Shown here piece after piece: positions 8,530-16,353 of a stretch of DNA of 64,000 nucleotides. Both the position numbers and the translations under genes were made by a program. Origin of the DNA: DASUPK01 sp963736685 (GTDB lineage Bacteria; Actinomycetota; Thermoleophilia; Solirubrobacterales; 70-9); contig CAVTPZ010000018.1 of the NCBI GenBank assembly GCA_963736685.1, positions 186,001 to 250,000 on the forward strand, in the 5' to 3' direction. The first letter of the stretch is position 1. Each line of letters begins with the position of its first letter. Below the pieces are notes generated by a model. The model was not told the origin of the DNA. It saw only the letters and a program-made list of their open reading frames with translations, and made no database searches.

Positions 8530-9795
8530 TCAGTGCGTCGCCGTCACGACCTTGAGGGGAACCCCGAGATGCCGGATCCGCTCCGGGAGGTCCACGTGCA
8601 GCCAGTGGGATACGTGGCGCGGAGGTGTCTCGAGGATGATCTCGTCGAAGTCCGAGCCCTGCAGCTCCTCGACGATGTCGTCGTAAGCATTCGGGCTGTT
8701 GGCGACCCGGCCGTTCACCTCTCCGCCCGCTGGTCCCTCCAGGACGGGTAGCGCCCGCGCCAAGACCTCGTCACCCTTCGGATGGTCTGCCGTGCTGCGG
8801 TCGAAGGCCAGATGGTCCGGGTTGGGGACGAGCATGAAGAAGCTCGCGGGGCCGGCCGCCACCCGCGTCTTGATCGCGTCGAGCAGCGCCGGGGTGGCGT
8901 TCGTCTTGTTGGCGACGACCAGGATGCGGGGCTGGCCGGTATCCGCCACGGCCTTCGCCCGCCTGCCGATCGTGGGGATCACGTCGACCTTGGTGACGGC
9001 CAGGTACACGACCAGGGCGAGGATCGTGCCCAGGAAGATGAAGCTGGTCACGGTGGTGCCCAACCCGAGGCCGCCGTCCGCCTTGGACTGCGACATCCAG
9101 TCGCCGATCGAGGCGCCCAGGGGCCGGGTCAGGATGTAGGCGATCCAGAACGAGAGGATCGCGTTCATCTTGAAGACGAAGTGCGCGACCGCCACGACCG
9201 CGATCGCAGCGGCGAACAGCAGAACGGCGTTCAGGTAGCCGAGGGCGAGCTGCTCGGAGATGTAGTCCCCGGCCGACGTGCCCAGGGCGAACGTGAAGAG
9301 AACGGCGGCCCAGTAGAAGGCCTCGCGCCGGGTGGTGACGATGGTGTGGATGGACAGGGTTCGCTCGCTCGCGTACCAGGCAGCGAAGGTGAGCGCGAGC
9401 GCGATGCCGAAGATGATCGTGGTCGTCTGGAGCGGCACGCCATAGCCGTCGACGAGGTTGTCGCTGATCAGGGTGCCGACCACGCTGATGAGCACGACTG
9501 CGAGCCAGTAGATGCCTGGCCTGTACCGCCTCGTCGCGAACTGGAAGACGAGGGCGACGATCAGGACGGCGCTCATCACGTAGCTGGTCCCGCTCAGGCC
9601 GAGACCCAGATTCGTGTTCAGATTGTCGGCCGCCGTCTCCCCCACCGTGGTGCAGAGGACCTTGATGATCCAGAAGTAGAGGGTGATCTCCGGGACCTTG
9701 TTCAGCATCTTGCGGCCGAGGCCCGGCGTGGAGGAAATCTTGTCACCCGGCAGCGAGCCGAGTGGTCTATCGGCGGTGATCGTCGAGCTCATTGC
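8530..9795 (-). CDS. COG4705-type multi-pass membrane protein fused to a universal-stress-like domain
   Basis: 421 residues from the ATG at 9795 (MSSTITADRPLG), preceded by GGAAGG; an in-frame upstream start at 9843 lacks such a site. The first two thirds hold about eight membrane helices with two copies of a GETAxD/GTSAGD-type motif (TVGETAADNL and LGTSAGDYIS), the mark of the COG4705 membrane-anchored family. The last about 125 residues (RILVVANKTNATPALLDAIK to the end) are soluble, with the nucleotide-fold pattern of universal stress or amino-acid-permease C-terminal domains. Function of the family is poorly known; metal transport has been suggested for relatives. The fusion suggests a ligand-gated membrane protein. 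Confidence 0.75.
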   Translation of the reverse strand, partial: AMSSTITADRPLGSLPGDKISSTPGLGRKMLNKVPEITLYFWIIKVLCTTVGETAADNLNTNLGLGLSGTSYVMSAVLIVALVFQFATRRYRPGIYWLAVVLISVVGTLISDNLVDGYGVPLQTTTIIFGIALALTFAAWYASERTLSIHTIVTTRREAFYWAAVLFTFALGTSAGDYISEQLALGYLNAVLLFAAAIAVVAVAHFVFKMNAILSFWIAYILTRPLGASIGDWMSQSKADGGLGLGTTVTSFIFLGTILALVVYLAVTKVDVIPTIGRRAKAVADTGQPRILVVANKTNATPALLDAIKTRVAAGPASFFMLVPNPDHLAFDRSTADHPKGDEVLARALPVLEGPAGGEVNGRVANSPNAYDDIVEELQGSDFDEIILETPPRHVSHWLHVDLPERIRHLGVPLKVVTATH

Positions 9796-9932
9796 GCCTT
9801 CCCGTTTGCGTTCGTGGTCATCTGGAGCGCGGCAGGGTGGCATGCGCGACCTGAACGCCGCCTGACTGACGTCATTAGCCTGGATTTATGGGCGACATCA
9901 CGACCATCGCCGGCGCCGCTCGGCCCACCGTG

Positions 9933-11387
9933 TCAATCGGTGCTGGTACCGCTCCCAGTTGATGCGGGCGGCCCGGCAAGTGCACAGGAATACCCCGTCG
10001 ACGCCTCCACCGGGGGCTGGCCCCGTCGCTTCGGCTCCGCCTTCAGCGCGTCGTCGCTGATCGTGAACCAGGCGATGATGCCACCGACCACCGAGAGGCC
10101 CGCGGCGACCGTCATCGCGATGTGGAAACCGTCTGTCATCGCCGTCGGCTGGTAGAAGCGCTCGCCCCCGAGATTCGCGACGAGCGGAAGTGCGGCGACG
10201 GCGAGCAGGTTCGCCACCCGCGCCACCGCGTTGTTGATCCCCGACGCGATCCCGGCATGACTCTGGTCGGCCGCTGCGAGCACCGTCGCCGTGACGGGCG
10301 TGGCGACGAGCGTGAGCCCCAGGCCGAAGATGACGACGCCCGGGAGGACCTTGGTTACGTAGCTGTCACCCGGGTTGATCTGAGTCAGCAGCAGCAGGCC
10401 GATGGCGATGATCAGCGGACCGACGGCCAGCGGGATCCTCGGCCCGATGCGCTGAGCCAGTGCGCCGGAGCGAGCCGAGAGGCCAAGCATCAGGAGAGTG
10501 ACCGGCAAGGTGGCGGCCCCCGCGGCGATCGGCGAATAGCCGAGCGATATCTGCAGAAACGAGATGAGCAGGAAGAAGAAACTCCCGATGGCCGCGTAGA
10601 CGACGAAGGTGACGATGTTTGCGCCCGTGAACTGGCGCGAGGAGAACATCCCCAGAGGCATCATGGGGTTCCGGCTGCGCATCTCAGTTACGACGAAGGC
10701 GACGAGACCAACCACGCCGATGACGCCGGTCGCGATGATCGACGCTGAGAGCCCCTTACCCGTCCCCTCAATGAGCGCGTAGGTGACTCCCGCGAGCCCC
10801 ACGGCCCCGCAGACGGCACCGGGAATGTCGAGCCGGCCATGCGCGCTCGGGTCTCGGCTCTCGGGGACGTGGTGCGCCAGTCCGATGACGAGCGCCCCGA
10901 TCGGGAGGTTGAGCAGGAAGACCGCGCGCCACGAGAATGCCTGGACCAGGTATCCGCCGAGCAGCGGACCCACGGCCGAGGCAACTCCCGTGAGACCCGA
11001 CCAGGCGCCGATGGCGCGCGGCCTGTCGGACGGCCGGAAGGCCGCCTCGATCATCGCCAGGCTCCCCGGGGTGAGCAGAGCTCCGCCGATTCCCTGCACG
11101 ACCCGGGCGCCAATCAGGATCTCGACGGTCGGGGAGACCGCGCAAAGCAGGGAGGCCACGGTGAAGATGCCGACCCCGATGACGAAGATCCGGCGGCGCC
11201 CGTGACGGTCGCCCAGAGAACCGCCGAGGAGGATCAGCGAGGCCAGCGCGAGCGTGTAGCCGTTGAGGATCCACTGAAGCGCCCCCGTCGACGCGTTCAG
11301 GTCCTCCCCGATGGTCGGCAGCGCGACGTTCACGACGGTCCCGTCGAGAAAGGCCATCCCGGAGCCGAGCACAGCCACCGCCAGCAC
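9933..11387 (-). CDS. MFS transporter, DHA2 (14-helix) drug-exporter type
   Basis: About 484 residues with 14 hydrophobic segments and DHA2-family motifs: LDGTVVNVALPTIGEDL in helix 1, the cytoplasmic loop GDRHGRRRIF, and GPLLGGYLVQAFSWRAVFLLNLP around helix 5. These proteins are proton antiporters for drugs or amphiphiles. The first canonical in-frame start is the GTG at 11387, but the frame stays open upstream and encodes a plausible family N-terminus (RYGSTAGRWVLAVAV), with a strong GAAGGAGG site leading to a GTC codon at about 11433. It lies just downstream of the alpha/beta hydrolase on the same strand. Confidence 0.92.
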   Translation of the reverse strand: MLAVAVLGSGMAFLDGTVVNVALPTIGEDLNASTGALQWILNGYTLALASLILLGGSLGDRHGRRRIFVIGVGIFTVASLLCAVSPTVEILIGARVVQGIGGALLTPGSLAMIEAAFRPSDRPRAIGAWSGLTGVASAVGPLLGGYLVQAFSWRAVFLLNLPIGALVIGLAHHVPESRDPSAHGRLDIPGAVCGAVGLAGVTYALIEGTGKGLSASIIATGVIGVVGLVAFVVTEMRSRNPMMPLGMFSSRQFTGANIVTFVVYAAIGSFFFLLISFLQISLGYSPIAAGAATLPVTLLMLGLSARSGALAQRIGPRIPLAVGPLIIAIGLLLLTQINPGDSYVTKVLPGVVIFGLGLTLVATPVTATVLAAADQSHAGIASGINNAVARVANLLAVAALPLVANLGGERFYQPTAMTDGFHIAMTVAAGLSVVGGIIAWFTISDDALKAEPKRRGQPPVEASTGYSCALAGPPASTGSGTSTD

Positions 11388-11462
11388 CCATCTGCCGGCG
11401 GTACTGCCGTAGCGAACCTCACTCGGTTCCGGCGAGACGGCGAACCTCCTTCGGGCCGCGGA

Positions 11463-12302
11463 CTACGTGAAACGCTTGACGAAATCGAGGGCCGTCTGCG
11501 CGACCTCTTCCCAGCCGTGGTCGATCGTCAGAGCGTGGCCACGATTCGGGATCTGCTTGATCTCGGTGACGCTCGGGTTCTTGCTCTGGCGCTTGTAGGC
11601 GGCGTTCGCGATCGCCCACGGGACGGTGTGGTCCTTCTCGCCGTCGATGATCAGCAGGGGCCCCCGCTCCGGGTTCTTCGGGTCCAGCTTGGCCTCGGTG
11701 AACGGATTGAGGTTGGCGTTGGCCATCTGCATCAGAGCCACTCCCGGCGCGGCCACGTGGTAGGTCTCGTAGAGGCGCTTCGCCTCGTCGTCGTCGAGGG
11801 CGTTCGCCCAGCCGTACTTGAACTGGTCGAGCGTGAGCGTGATGGCCTTGCTGCGGTTGAGCGGGTTCTTCAGCACCGGGCTGGCGGAACGCAGCGCCGC
11901 GATCGGCAACGGGAGCACACCCCGGAACGGACCCGGATCGATGCCCACCGTGGCGGCCGACAGGCCCCGGTCGGCGATCAGCTGGGCGAGCAGGCCCCCG
12001 GTGGAATGCCCCATCACCGCCGGCTTCTTGGTCAGGCCACCGATCACCTCGGCGGTGTGGTCGCCTACCTGCTTCAGCGTCTTCTTCGCCAGGACGTCCG
12101 GGTTGGCCCTCGCCTGCTCGACGGTCTCCGGGTCGTCCGGCCAATCGGGTGTGAGCGGCGCGTACCCCGCCTTCTTGAAGAACTCAGCCCAGTTGTTCCA
12201 GCTGCTCGGCAGCAGCCAGAGCCCGTGGATGAAGACGACCGGCGTCGTGCCCGACTTGTTGGCCGCCTCGATTTCCTTGCGCTCACGCTCCGAAATCGCC
12301 AT
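11463..12302 (-). CDS. Alpha/beta hydrolase
   Basis: 279 residues. The oxyanion-hole region VVFIHGLWLLPSSWNNW near residue 22, the nucleophile elbow GHSTGG (Ser near residue 100), an acidic turn and a late His in NRGHALTIDHGW give the full catalytic triad pattern. No signal peptide, so cytoplasmic. The substrate cannot be told from sequence; esterase, lipase or haloperoxidase-like activity is possible. The gene is followed on the same strand by the MFS exporter, so the pair might modify and export a small molecule, which is inference. Confidence 0.88.
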   Translation of the reverse strand: MAISERERKEIEAANKSGTTPVVFIHGLWLLPSSWNNWAEFFKKAGYAPLTPDWPDDPETVEQARANPDVLAKKTLKQVGDHTAEVIGGLTKKPAVMGHSTGGLLAQLIADRGLSAATVGIDPGPFRGVLPLPIAALRSASPVLKNPLNRSKAITLTLDQFKYGWANALDDDEAKRLYETYHVAAPGVALMQMANANLNPFTEAKLDPKNPERGPLLIIDGEKDHTVPWAIANAAYKRQSKNPSVTEIKQIPNRGHALTIDHGWEEVAQTALDFVKRFT

Positions 12303-12364
12303 AGCTTCGCTCCCTCGATCGTCGATTGCTGGTGGCCGAGCAACCCTACTGATCCGCTTGGTAA

Positions 12365-12725
12365 TGGAGCCGGCGGGATTTGAACCCGCGTCCTCGGGAT
12401 TCGGCGATCGGCTTCTACAGGCTTAGCCGGCGCTTCGTTCTCGCCCCTTGACCTCTGCAGCCGGCGAGAGATGCCGAGGGGCCAAGTCCCTTTGATTTCC
12501 CCGGCCGGTCGGGACGATCCGGCCGGGTGAGCCCGATTCTGATGCCGGTGACCCCACCCCTCGGGCTCGGGTGGGCCGACACACGCTGCCTAGGTTCTAG
12601 CTAAGCGGCGAGAGCGAACTCATGGTCCGCACGTATTGGTTGGTCCAGGTGTTTAACGAGGCCTCCTGGAACCTCGGCCTGCAACCTGATCGCACAAAGG
12701 CCCAAGTCGAATCCGATTCGGCCCC
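12365..12725 (-). ncRNA. ssrA: tmRNA (transfer-messenger RNA)
   Basis: About 361 nt. The 5' end GGGGCCGAATCGGATTCGAC matches the conserved tmRNA 5' sequence, and the 3' end carries a T-arm (GGACGCGGGTTCAAATCC) and CGGCTCC. The two ends pair as a seven-base acceptor stem (GGGGCCG with CGGCTCC, one G-U pair) with discriminator A; CCA is not encoded. The internal mRNA-like part ends in codons for EFALAA then TAG. tmRNA with SmpB rescues ribosomes stalled on broken messages and tags the protein for degradation. smpB and an RNase R-type gene lie 3-6 kb away on the same strand. Confidence 0.97.
12601..12630 (-). other. tmRNA tag-peptide reading frame
   Basis: Within the tmRNA, codons GCG GAC CAT GAG TTC GCT CTC GCC GCT TAG encode ADHEFALAA and a stop. 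The -ALAA end is the usual degradation signal recognised by ClpXP-type proteases. The resume codon is inferred to be the GCG at 12630; the next codon upstream (CGT) would give a ten-residue tag like that of E. coli, so the exact first codon is open. Confidence 0.85.
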
Positions 12726-12815
12726 GTGCTATGTGAAAGGCATGGTAGCCGGGAGGGCTTCAGCGCGGGACCGCGCAGTACGGAGGAGCCACCTCCCCCG
12801 ACGGGCGAGCCCCGT

Positions 12816-15809
12816 CTACAGGGTCAGCTTCCCCTTGACCTGGCTGAGGAAATCACCCGGCATGCCGGGGACGTCGCCTAGGTCATCGAGCGACTTGAAG
12901 CCCTTCTGGCGGCCGCGATAGGTGATCACGCGTGTCGCCTGGGTGACCGAGAAGCCGACGTCGCGGAGCTGCTCGAAGTTGGCGTCGTTCAGGTTTATGG
13001 GGTCGCCGGCATCGGCGTGGGGGTCGGGAAGGGCCTCATCCGGCCCCTCGTCATCCTCGGTCTCGGACTCGCCGGATACCACCGGCTCCTCCATCTTCTC
13101 CGGCCCCCCTTCATCCCCCTCGGCCTCCTCCTCGCGTCCGGCGCCGACCCCGAGGATCGCGCCGACCGTGCGGCCGAGGATGCCGCCCTTCTCGTCTTCG
13201 TCGCCCTCCCCGGTCTCCTCCCTCGGGGCGACGGCCGGCTCGGGAGGCGCTGTGGCCTCTGGGGTCGGCGGAGGAGGCGGCGGTGGCGCTGCCGCCGGGG
13301 GGGCGGGTGGCGGCGGCTCTGGGCTCGGCTCTCCGGTCGTCCCGATGCTTCTCGCGGCGGCGGCCTCAGCCTCCTGCGCCTTGCGCTCCGCCTCCTTGGC
13401 GCGCGCCTCGGCAGCGTTCACACGTTCCAGGACCTCGCGCAGCCTGCGCTCCCGCTCGGCCTCCTCCAGCTTGAGCTGAGCCACCCGCTCGGCGTCGGCG
13501 GCGCGCTGCTCGGCCTCCTTGGCCCTGTTCTCGATCTCCTCAAGTCTCTTCTGGGCGGCCTCCAGGGCACGCTCCCGCTCCGCGCGCTCGGCCTCTAGGC
13601 GCCGCTCCGCCTCCTGGATGGCACTCGAGAGCCGCTCGGTCTCCCCGCCCATCTTCTGCTGGACCTGGGCGTCGATTCGTTCTTCGGCCTCGGCTCTGGC
13701 CCGCTCCTCGGCCTCGCGCCGCGCCTGCTCCGCCGCCTCGGCCACCCGCGAATCCGCTTCCTTGCGCGCCTGTTCGATCGCGAGCTTGGTCCGGTCCTCG
13801 ACCTCTTGGCGCACCCGCTCGGACTCCTCCTGGGCACGCTGCTCGGTCTCGAGCCGCAGCCGCTCGGCCTCCTCGCGAACCCTGACCTCGCTGGTCTCGC
13901 GCGCCTCCTCCTGGGCCTGGCGACGGGCCTGGTCGGCGGCCATCCTGATCAGCTGCTCGGTCTCCTCCTCGGCGCGCTTTACGCGGGCCTCGGCGTCGCG
14001 CTCGAGCTCCTCGGCGCGGCGCAGGCGCTCGTCCGCCTGGGTGCGAACCCGATGCTCTTCCGCGCCGAGGCGCTCCTCGTGCTCGGCGGCGAGTTCCTCG
14101 ACCTCCGGGCTCGTCGGGGGGAGTGCCGAGGGGGCGGAAGACCCCAGGAGCGGTTCGGCGACCTCGTGCTCGGGGGGCGCGTCGTAAGGACGGGCGGGTG
14201 TGACGTCCGGCGGCAGCATGGATTCGCCCTCGGCCGGCTCGGGTTCAGGCGGGGTCGGCTCGGAGGGCAGCGTCGGCTCGGGCGTCGGCTCCGCGGGCGG
14301 AGATGTGGCCGCTCCCTCAGCGTCCTCACGAGCCAGCCGGTCGATCTCCTCCTGCAATGAGCTGGTGCCGCCGGGTGAAGAGGTGATCTCGATCGGGTCA
14401 TCCGGCGACGCCGGGGAGGACGCCGCAAGCTCGGCGCCCGACGCATCGGGCTCCGGAACGATCGTCTCCTTCTCCTCTTCGGTGTCCTCTGCCGTCCCCT
14501 CCTGCTGCACCTCCCCCTCCTCATCGGACTTCAGGTCGGTGGGCTCCTCGTCCTCGTCCTCGCTAGCTGTCCGCGCGAAGCCGCCGGGGGCCTTCTCCGG
14601 CTCCGGCGCCATCGGCGTGAACACAGGCTCGTCATCCGGCTCGGCCGCGGCCTCGGAGATGGACTCCTCCTCGGGCTCGGGCGTTGACTCCTGAGCAGCC
14701 TCGGGGGTCGACTCATCCTCGGTCGTGGGGCTGGACTCCTGATCGGGCTTATCCGGCATCTCCCGGAGATGCGGAGGGCCGCTGCCCGGTGGAACCCACT
14801 GTGCCTCCTCGGGCTCGTCCTTGGGCTCGGACGTGAGCGGTTCCGAGGACGGGATGGCGCCGACTGCCTGCGGCGCGCTCGCCTCCTCCTCTTCCTTCTC
14901 GCCGCCGATCGGCACCTCCTCGAGCTTCGGCTTCTCCTCGTCGTCGTCGCCGTCGAGCTTCTCGGCGGCACCCGCCCCCAGGCCAAGCGCGGCCGCGAGC
15001 ATCGTGGACTTCTCCGCCTCGGCCGCGGGGCCGGTCTTCACCTCGGCGTCTTCCGCGTCTTCCTTGGCCTCCTCCGGCACCTCCGCCTCCGGCTCCTCCG
15101 CCTCCGGCTCGGGCGGAGCCTTCCCCTTGCGCTCGGCCTTCCGGCGCGCCCGCTCCTCCTTGCGCTGCTGGCGCTCCTCGCGGCGGCGCTTGCGCTCCTC
15201 CTCCCAGGCCAGGCGATCCTGGTCCTCGGCACTGCGCTTCTCGTCCGCGATCTGCTCGCGCTTCGCCTTGCGCGCCGCCCGACGTTCCTTGCGGGAGAGC
15301 TTCCCGGTGGCCGCCCCGGCCGCCGCGCCCTCGGTGACGGGCAGCGCCTCGGGGTCGGCGGATGCCTCCGCCTCGGTCTTCTCCCTCTCGGCCTCCTCAC
15401 CCTCGGACTCATCCTGAGCGACCACGTGCTCGGCGGCCTCGTCGTCGGTCGCGTCGTGCTTCGCCACCTCGTCGTCAGCGACCCCCTCAACAGTCGCATC
15501 GTCGTCAGTGCCTTCGTGGTCTGTGAACTCGTCGTCAGTGGACTCGTCAGCCGCTGCCTCCTCCGGCTCTTCCGAGTCGGCGGCCTCGTCCTCGTCGGTG
15601 TCCTTCTCCGCCGCGTCCGCTTCCGCGGGGGCCGTCTCGCCGGCGTCTTCCTTATCCGTGGCGCGACGACGGCGCATCAGCAAGACGAGGATGAGCAGGA
15701 GGATGACCGCGGCCGCGATCCCGTACGCCTCGCCGGGGTTGTCCTTGACGAAGTCGGAGAGAGTGGCTGTATCGATTGCGGCAAGCATCGGTGTGCTCAA
15801 TCGTTGCAC
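12816..15809 (-). CDS. Giant membrane-anchored acidic coiled-coil protein with C-terminal helix-hairpin-helix
   Basis: 997 residues from a GTG at 15809; the ATG at 15788 (MLAAIDTATLSDFV) is an alternative. One membrane helix (YGIAAAVILLLILVLLMRRRR, about 34-54) is followed by Arg, so the rest should be cytoplasmic. Residues about 60-560 are Glu/Asp/Pro-rich low complexity with a basic Arg/Lys patch near 165-235. Residues about 565-835 are a long Glu/Arg/Ala coiled coil. A Pro-rich linker leads to a ComEA-like helix-hairpin-helix (INLNDANFEQLRDVGF to the end), a fold that usually binds DNA without sequence specificity. It sits between ssrA and smpB. Function unknown; membrane tethering of DNA is an inference. 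Confidence 0.85.
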   Translation of the reverse strand: MQRLSTPMLAAIDTATLSDFVKDNPGEAYGIAAAVILLLILVLLMRRRRATDKEDAGETAPAEADAAEKDTDEDEAADSEEPEEAAADESTDDEFTDHEGTDDDATVEGVADDEVAKHDATDDEAAEHVVAQDESEGEEAEREKTEAEASADPEALPVTEGAAAGAATGKLSRKERRAARKAKREQIADEKRSAEDQDRLAWEEERKRRREERQQRKEERARRKAERKGKAPPEPEAEEPEAEVPEEAKEDAEDAEVKTGPAAEAEKSTMLAAALGLGAGAAEKLDGDDDEEKPKLEEVPIGGEKEEEEASAPQAVGAIPSSEPLTSEPKDEPEEAQWVPPGSGPPHLREMPDKPDQESSPTTEDESTPEAAQESTPEPEEESISEAAAEPDDEPVFTPMAPEPEKAPGGFARTASEDEDEEPTDLKSDEEGEVQQEGTAEDTEEEKETIVPEPDASGAELAASSPASPDDPIEITSSPGGTSSLQEEIDRLAREDAEGAATSPPAEPTPEPTLPSEPTPPEPEPAEGESMLPPDVTPARPYDAPPEHEVAEPLLGSSAPSALPPTSPEVEELAAEHEERLGAEEHRVRTQADERLRRAEELERDAEARVKRAEEETEQLIRMAADQARRQAQEEARETSEVRVREEAERLRLETEQRAQEESERVRQEVEDRTKLAIEQARKEADSRVAEAAEQARREAEERARAEAEERIDAQVQQKMGGETERLSSAIQEAERRLEAERAERERALEAAQKRLEEIENRAKEAEQRAADAERVAQLKLEEAERERRLREVLERVNAAEARAKEAERKAQEAEAAAARSIGTTGEPSPEPPPPAPPAAAPPPPPPPTPEATAPPEPAVAPREETGEGDEDEKGGILGRTVGAILGVGAGREEEAEGDEGGPEKMEEPVVSGESETEDDEGPDEALPDPHADAGDPINLNDANFEQLRDVGFSVTQATRVITYRGRQKGFKSLDDLGDVPGMPGDFLSQVKGKLTL

Positions 15810-15864
15810 GGGTTTCTCGTTCTCGTGCAGCGACCTTTGCCCTTCCCATCGGGTGTTTGATCGC

Positions 15865-16353
15865 CTAACTCAAACGCTGCTTGAAGTCACGCTCCACCTC
15901 GCGGCGAAGATCGCGGTCCGCGATCTCCCGGCGGCGATCCCGGCCCTCCTTGCCCTTGGCCAGGGCCAGCTCCACCTTCGCTCGCGGCCCCTTGAAGTAG
16001 ATCCTGGTCGGGACGAGTGTGAGCCCGCGCTCCGCGGTCTTGCCGATCAGCCGCTCGATCTCGCGCCGGTGCAGGAGCAGCTTGCGCGGCCGGTCGGGAT
16101 CGTGGTTCCGGTCCGAGGCCGGGAGATAGGGCGGGATGTAGGCGCCACGCAGCCAGACCTCGCCGTCGTTGACGACCGCGTAGGCCTCGTTGAGCTGCGC
16201 CTTGCCATCGCGGAGCGACTTGACCTCGCTCCCGCGCAGCTCGATCCCGGCCTCCATCGTCTCCAGGAACTGGAACTTGTGCCGCGCCCGCCGGTTGGTG
16301 GCGACGTCGCCGCTGACCGGCGCGCGGGGGCCCTTGCTCTTCTTGTTGGCCAT
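15865..16353 (-). CDS. smpB: SsrA-binding protein SmpB
   Basis: 162 residues, normal length. Family motifs are clear: NRRARHKFQFLETMEAGIEL at the start of the barrel, GSEVKSLRDGKAQLNEAY, and the basic C-terminal tail KGKEGRDRRREIADRDLRRE that enters the ribosomal mRNA channel. SmpB carries tmRNA into stalled ribosomes. The start overlaps the stop of the upstream RNase gene by one base (TGATG), and its RNA partner ssrA lies about 3 kb downstream on the same strand. Confidence 0.98.
   Translation of the reverse strand: MANKKSKGPRAPVSGDVATNRRARHKFQFLETMEAGIELRGSEVKSLRDGKAQLNEAYAVVNDGEVWLRGAYIPPYLPASDRNHDPDRPRKLLLHRREIERLIGKTAERGLTLVPTRIYFKGPRAKVELALAKGKEGRDRRREIADRDLRREVERDFKQRLS

Noticed and set aside
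12366..12400. tRNA-like T-arm and acceptor end
   Set aside because: It belongs to the 3' end of tmRNA; pairing with the 5' end at 12719-12725 and the ALAA tag frame show this.
13017..15860. Several long plus-strand frames opposite the coiled-coil gene
   Set aside because: Leu/Arg or Ser-rich shadows caused by the Glu/Ala-rich codons of the minus-strand gene; no domain or start context.
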